Source of the DNA: Megalonaias nervosa
Taxonomy: Eukaryota; Mollusca; Bivalvia; Unionida; Unionidae
NCBI GenBank assembly: GCA_016617855.1
Contig: JAECUM010017202.1
Coordinates: forward strand, 1 to 64,000
DNA: 64,000 bases
Direction of reading: 5' to 3'
Positions 57,925-64,000 of this stretch are shown here, piece after piece (within the stretch, counting starts at the first letter, position 1; every line of letters begins with the position of its first letter). The notes below the pieces were generated by a model. It was given only the letters and a program-made list of their open reading frames with translations. It was not told the DNA's origin and did no database searches. The translations under genes and the position numbers were made by a program.

Positions 57925-60900
57925 GTAATTAATTTAATGCCTATTAAGAAGTGAAATCCAATCCTATTACACTAATTTAATGCTAGAAATCCAACCCAAT
58001 TACACTAATTTAATGCTAGAAATCTAACCATAGTACACTAATGCTAGAAATCTAACCATAGTAAACTAATTTAAGGCTAGAAATCTAACAACAGTGCAGT
58101 AATTTAATGCTACAAATCTAACCATAGTACACTAATTTAATGCTAGAAATCCAACCCTATTACACCAATTTAATACTTCAAATCTAACCCTAGTACCCTA
58201 ATTTCAAGCTAGAAATCTAACCATAGTACACTAATTTAATGCTAGAAATCCAACCCTATTATACTAATTTAAGGCTAGAAATCTAACCATAGTACACTAA
58301 TGCTAGAAATCTAACCACAGTAGACTAATTTAAGGCTATAAATCTAACAACAGTGCAGTAATTTAATGCTACAAATCTAACCCTATTACACTAATTTAAT
58401 GCTAGAAATCCAACCCTATTACACCAATTTAATACTTCAAATCTAACCCTAGTACACTAATTTCATGCTAGAAATCTAACCCTAGTAGACTAAATTAATG
58501 CTAGAAATCTAACCCCAGTACACTAATTTAATGCTAGAAATCTAACCATAGTACACTAAATTAATGCTAGAAATCCATCCCTATTACACTGATTTAATGC
58601 TAGAACTCTAGCCATATTACACTAATTTAATACTTGAAATATGACCATAGAACACTGATTTAATGCTAGAAATCTAACCATAATACTTGTAATCAAACCC
58701 TAGTACACTAATTTAATACTTGTAATCAAACCCTAGTACACTAATTTAATACTTGAATTCTAACCATTGTACACTAATTTAATGCTAGAAATCTAACCCT
58801 AGTATACTAATTTAATACTTGAAATCTAACCATTGTACACTAATTTAATGCTAGAAATCTAAACCTATTACACTAATTTCATGCTAGAAATCTAACCCAT
58901 AGTACACTTATTTAATGCTAGAAATCCAACCCTATTACACAAATTTAATGCTAGAAATCTAACCATATAACACTAATTTAATGCTAGAAATTGAACCCTA
59001 TTACACTAATTTAATACTTGATATCTAACCATAGTACACGAATTTAATACTTGAAATCTAACCCTAGTAAACTAATTTCATGCTAGAAATCTAACCATAG
59101 TACACTAATTTAATACTTGAAATCAAGCCCTAGTAAACTAATTTCATGCTAGAAATCGAACCATAGTACACTAATTTAATGCTAGAAGTCCATCCCTAGT
59201 ACACTAATTTAATGCTAGAAATCTAACCATAGTACACTAATTTAATCCTAGAAATGCAACCATCTTACACTAATTTAATATTTGAAATCTAACCCTAGTA
59301 CACTAATTTAATGCTTGAAATCTAACCATAGTACACTGATTTAATGCTAGAAATCTAACCATAGTACACTAATTTCATGCTAGAAATCTAACCATGGTAC
59401 ACAAATTTAATGCTAGAAATCTAACCATGGTACACAAATTTAATGCTGGAAATCTAACCATAGCACACTAATTCTAGAAATCCAACCCTAGTCCACTAAT
59501 TTAGTGCTAGAAATCAAACTCTACTACACAAACTTAATGCTAGAAATCCAACCCTAGTACACTAACTTAATACTTGAAATCTAACCCTAGTACACTAATT
59601 TCATGCTAGAAATCTAACCATGGTACACAAATTTAATGCTAGAAATCTAACCATAGTACACTAATTTCATGCTAGAAATCTAACCCTTGTACACTAATTT
59701 ATTGCCAGAAATCTAACCCTAGTACACTAATTTAATACTTGAAATCCAACCCTAGTACACTAATTTAATACTTGAAATCCAACCCTAGTACACAAATTTA
59801 ATGCTAGAAATCTAACCATAGTACACTAATTTCATGCTAGAAATAACCATAGTACACTAATTTCCTGCTAGAAATCTAACCATAGTACACTACTTTAATG
59901 CTTGAAATCTAACCATTGTACACTATTTTAATGCTAGAAATCCAACCCTTTTACACTAATTTAATGCTAGAAATCTAACCATAGTACACTAATTTAATCC
60001 TAGAAATCTAACTCTTGTACACTAATGTAATGCTTGAAATCTAACCCTGATACACTGATCTAATACTTGAAATCTAACCATCGTACTCTAATTTAATGCT
60101 AGAAATCTAACCATAGTACACGAATTTGATGCTACAAATCTAACCAAAGTACACTAATTTAATGCCAGAAATCTAACCATTGTACACTATTTTAATGCTA
60201 GAAATCCAACCCTATGACACTAATTTAATGCTGGAAATCTAACCATAGTACACTAATTTAATCCTAGAAATGCAATCCTTTACACTAATTTAATATTTGG
60301 TTTCTAACCCTAGTACACTAATTTAATGCATGAAATCTAACCATTGTACACTAATTAATGCTAGCAATCTAACCATAGTACACTGATTTCATGCTAGATA
60401 TCTAACAATAGTACACTAATTTAATGCTAGAAATCTAAACTTTGTACCCTAATTTAATGCTGGAAATCGAACCATAGTACACTAATGCTAGAAATCCAAC
60501 CCTAGTCCACTAAGTTAGTGGGGGCCCCGAGTGGCCGAGTGGTCTAAAGCGCTCACCGTTACGGATCACTGCCATCTCACCTCTGTCTGCGTGAGTTCGA
60601 GTCTCAGGCTCGGCTAACGTGGGCACGTGAGAAAGCCTGCCAGTAGCTTCTCGTGGGTCGGTGGATCTTCCCGGGGTTTTCCAGGGTTCTTCCTCCACCA
60701 ATTATACTGGCCGCCATGTATAGCCTATCTTGTGCTGAAAAATGGCGTTAAACCCTACAACAACAACAACAACTAAGTTAGTGCTAGAAATCGAACCCTA
60801 CTACACAAATTTAATGCTAGAAATCCAAGCCTAGTGCACCAATTTAATACTTGAATTCTAGCCATAGTAAACTAATTTAATGCTTGAAATCTAACCCTAG

Positions 60901-62380
60901 TACACCAATTTAATACTTGAATTCTAACCATAGTAAACTAATTTAATGCTAGAAATCCAACCCTATTACACTAATTTTGTGATTGAAATCTAACCATTGT
61001 ACACTAATTTCATGCTAGAAATCTAACCCTAGTACACTAATTTAATGCTAGAAATCCAACCTTAGTACACTAATTTAGTGCTAGAAATCGAACCCTAGTA
61101 CACTAATTTAGTGCTAGAAATCTAACCCTAGTACACTAATTTAATGCTAGAAATCCAACCTTAGTACACTAATTTAGTGCTAGAAATCGAACCCTAGTCC
61201 ACTAATTTAATGCTAATAATCCAACCCTAGTGCGCTAATTTAATACTTTAAATCTAACCATAGTACACTAATTTCATGCTAGAAATCTAACCATAGTACA
61301 CTAATTTCATGCTAGAAATCTAACCATAGTACACTAATTTCATGCTAGAAATCTAACCCTATTACACTAATTTAATGCTAGAAATCCAACCCTATTACAC
61401 GAATTTAATACTTGAAATCTGACCCTAGTACACTAATTTAATGCATGAAGTCTAACCCTGGTACACTGATTTAATACTTGAAATCTAACCATCGTACTCT
61501 AATTTAATGCTAGAAATCTAACCCTTGTACACTAATTTGATGCTAGAAATCCAACCCTATTACACGAATTTAATACTTGAAATCTGACCCTAGTACACTA
61601 ATTTAATGCTTGAAAGCTAACCCTATTACACTAATTTAATGCTAGAAATCCAACCCTATTACATGAATTTAATACTTGAAATCTGACCCTAGTACACTAA
61701 TTTAATGCATGAAGTCTAACCCTGTACACTGATTTAATACTTGAAATCTAACCATCATACTCTAATTTAATGCTAGAAATCTGACCCTTGTACACTAATT
61801 TAATGCTAGAAATCCAACCCTATTACACGAATTTAATAATTGAAATCTGACCCTAGTACACTAATTTAATGCATGAAGTCTAACCCTGGTACACTGATTT
61901 AATACTTGAAATCTAACCATCATACTCTAATTTAATGCTAGAAATCTAACCATAGTACACTAATTTCATGCTAGAAATCTAACCATAGTACACTAATTTA
62001 ATGCTAGAAATCTAACCATTGTACTCTAATTTCATGCTAGAAATCTAACCATAGTACACTAATTTCATGCTAGAAATCTAACCATACTACACTAATTTCA
62101 TGCTAGAAATCTAACCATAGTACACTAATTTCATGCTAGAAATCTAACCATAATACACTAATTTCATGCTAGAAATCTAACCATAATACACTAATTTCAT
62201 GCTAGAAATCTAACCATAGTACACTAATTTCATGCCAGAAATCTAACCCTAGTTCACTAATTTCATGCTAGAAATCTAATCATAGTACACTAATGCTAGA
62301 ATTCTAACCATAGTACACTAATTTAATACTTGAAATCTATCCCTAGCATGCTAATTTCATGCTTGAAAACTAACCCTAGT
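57925..62380. repeat. 33-bp satellite, about 125 copies, with a SINE insertion
   Basis: The unit is ctaatttaatgctagaaatc then taaccatagtaca. Variants are gctag/acttg, taaccatag/ccaaccctatt/taaccctag and aat/cat. The array runs about 4.4 kb, broken only by the SINE at 60521-60771. Near the right end several monomers recur as blocks. It lies about 460 bp after exon k. Confidence 0.97.
60509..60783 (+). mobile_element. tRNA-derived SINE, family 2, full length, in the satellite
   Basis: The element is 60521-60771, flanked by the perfect 12-bp duplication actaagttagtg. It has head, B-box gagttcgagtct, body and (aac)n tail as in the copy at 16547-16804. Confidence 0.95.
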
Positions 62381-62961
62381 ACTGAGTTGAAAGTTACAAT
62401 CACATGTGCGTAACTCAAAATGGGCACCCTGTTGGATGCATGGGAGACAAATCTATATGTCATCATAGTCATCTGATGCCTGTAATTAGTTTTGATGGGA
62501 ATTTCACTTTGCTGTAGAAAGAAATGCAACATCTACTCTGCATACCAGTATTTGGTTTCAGAGTAGTGACTTACATGTTAATTAAATTTTTTAAGGTGAA
62601 TCTTAGAGATTTTTGTATTATAGCTGTATATGTTTAAGTGATACATGAAGGATCAGCCACTGACCATCATTTCATAGCAGCTGATGTGAATAAATTAGCT
62701 TGTGAAAAATAGACATGCACTGACAATCATGATAACTGGTACGTCATAACTGACCACTAACCAGTACATCTGTATTGAAATGTACTTTGAAATCTCTTGT
62801 GTTTTAGTTTATTTATTGTGAGCTATCAGAACTTGAGTTCAAGTGTGCATTCAAGTTCAGAAATTGTGTAAATGCCTTAATAGTAACTGTAATCTTGCAG
62901 AGACATGATTTACATAATTTACTGTAAAATCTAGGTAAGTACTGTAAAGCAGAAATAATTG
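62381..62961. other. Intron sequence, no feature recognised
   Basis: AT-rich sequence after the satellite; nothing recognised. Confidence 0.6.
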
Positions 62962-63090
62962 CATATTGAAAGAGAAGTCCAGGTAGGCTTTTGTGTACTT
63001 TTTGTATATTGAAGGAAAAGTCCAGGTAGGCTTTCGTGTACTTTTTGTATATCGAAAGAGAAGTCCAGGTAGGTTTTCATGTACTTTTTG
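62962..63090. repeat. 43-bp tandem repeat, 3 copies
   Basis: The unit is gtatattgaaagagaagtcc then aggtaggcttttgtgtactt then ttt. Confidence 0.92.
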
Positions 63091-64000
63091 TCCCATAATT
63101 GTAAAAATTCTTTCTTGTTATGACATTTTGGATGGAGAATTAGGTTTTCATAAATACCATAGTCTGTACTAATTTAACACTGACACAGGTCAGCAAAAGC
63201 CACATGATCAATGTTCACTTGGAACTATTGCTATTTCCATCACTTTCCTTCTGTTACAACAGAGATTACACTATGGAATTCATGAGCTTGAATCAGCTGA
63301 GTTGAAGTGATGAAGAATTCCAGTTGTGTATGTGTATGCCTGATACCAAACTAAGTTGACCACATTAACAGTCTTGGTTTTGTCTTCATTGACACACAGA
63401 GTATGCTGCTGTTAATATCAAATAGGTAGAGGCAGTGCCCGGAATGTTAAATAGCACAAGGGAAAAGCCAGGGAGTAACTGCATTATATAAAGAATCATT
63501 TTATAAAGATGGGTGCTACAATATAGAAGAGCTATATGTTTTTGTGTAAGAAAAATATTAGATGTGAAATTTGCCTCTGTGTTGATAATTTTGATCCTTT
63601 TAAGTGAATAACAGGACTATCTAATTATAATTCCTTATTTTGTTATTGTATCTTTACCGTAATATAGACATAGTGATCATCTGTCCATTCATCCATGATT
63701 ATCAGTAAACGCCTATCAATTTTGGTGCAGCTAGGTCCAACGTCACGGGAGCTAAAAGTGTCCTTTCTGCATAACAGATCAAGTTCCCTTGGTCTAATAT
63801 TCATCCACTGTTGTTAGTTGTTTAAACTTGTGCATTGGGCAGCTTCCAATTCATTTTGAGGCTGAGGGTGAAAGGTCAAGGTCACTGGAGTCTTTATAGT
63901 AAATTTTGTTGATTTCTGCATTTACCTGTTATGTTGATAATTCCCTAAGAGAGTAGGTCATTCAGTAACACAGGACTGTCAAGAAGAAATGAAGCACATA
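63091..64000. other. Intron sequence to window end
   Basis: No exon of the ATP13A-like gene was found here. Around 63680-63890 there is a 'catctgtccattcatcc ... ggtcaaggtcact' text that also appears loosely near 18290-18420 and 37120-37250, probably an old dispersed repeat. Confidence 0.5.

Noticed and set aside
60510..60701. Minus-strand 63-codon frame with GC-rich codons
   Set aside because: It lies entirely inside the family-2 SINE.

Overview
This is eukaryotic nuclear DNA from an AT-rich, intron-rich and repeat-rich animal genome. A lophotrochozoan, probably a mollusc, fits best: the introns hold two tRNA-derived SINE families, DIRS-type retrotransposons, many small TA-target MITEs and several minisatellites. 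The species call is inference only. Only one host gene is supported. Most longer open frames are chance frames or frames inside tandem repeats.

The host gene lies on the + strand and is a P5B-type ATPase, closest by eye to ATP13A3/ATP13A2 (endolysosomal or endosomal polyamine-transporting ATPases). Eleven internal exons can be placed (107-197, 10887-10972, 18038-18109, 19167-19236, 32344-32478, 33078-33144, 39613-39744, 49084-49254, 50325-50470, 54983-55183, 57400-57461). They join in one frame across GT-AG introns and encode about 411 residues. These run from the linker after the N-terminal membrane domain, through the actuator domain (TGES) and the PPALP membrane motif, to the phosphorylation motif [11 protein letters not shown]. 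The start of the gene lies upstream of the window. The nucleotide-binding domain, the rest of the P domain and the C-terminal helices lie downstream.

The introns are the rest of the story. Intron 107-197/10887 begins with about 80 copies of a 35-bp minisatellite (294-3140), followed by a 1.1-kb TIR element with 6-bp target duplications (3979-5103) and SINEs. The 10972-18038 intron holds a 37-bp minisatellite. That array is interrupted by a Tigger/pogo-like MITE (12957-13661), by a 2.4-kb block carrying a THAP-like zinc-finger start exon and a second copy of the 1.1-kb element (13782-16190), and by a SINE. The 19236-32344 intron carries an old degenerate DIRS1-like element (about 22190-24160). 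Next to it is a nearly complete but inactivated Ngaro/PAT-type DIRS element (24391-31210) with the split direct repeat order A1-ORFs-B1-A2-B2.

The 39744-49084 intron contains a three-level nest: a hAT-like foldback MITE inside a Tigger-like MITE inside a third MITE. An uninterrupted relative of the outer MITE 2 kb away serves as the empty site. The last visible intron begins with 4.4 kb of a 33-bp satellite that has local higher-order structure and is broken by one SINE with perfect target duplications (57925-62380). No prokaryote-like operon, CRISPR, structural RNA gene or novel host gene system was seen. The most interesting material is the mobile-element architecture and a duplicated splice acceptor in front of the 50325 exon.
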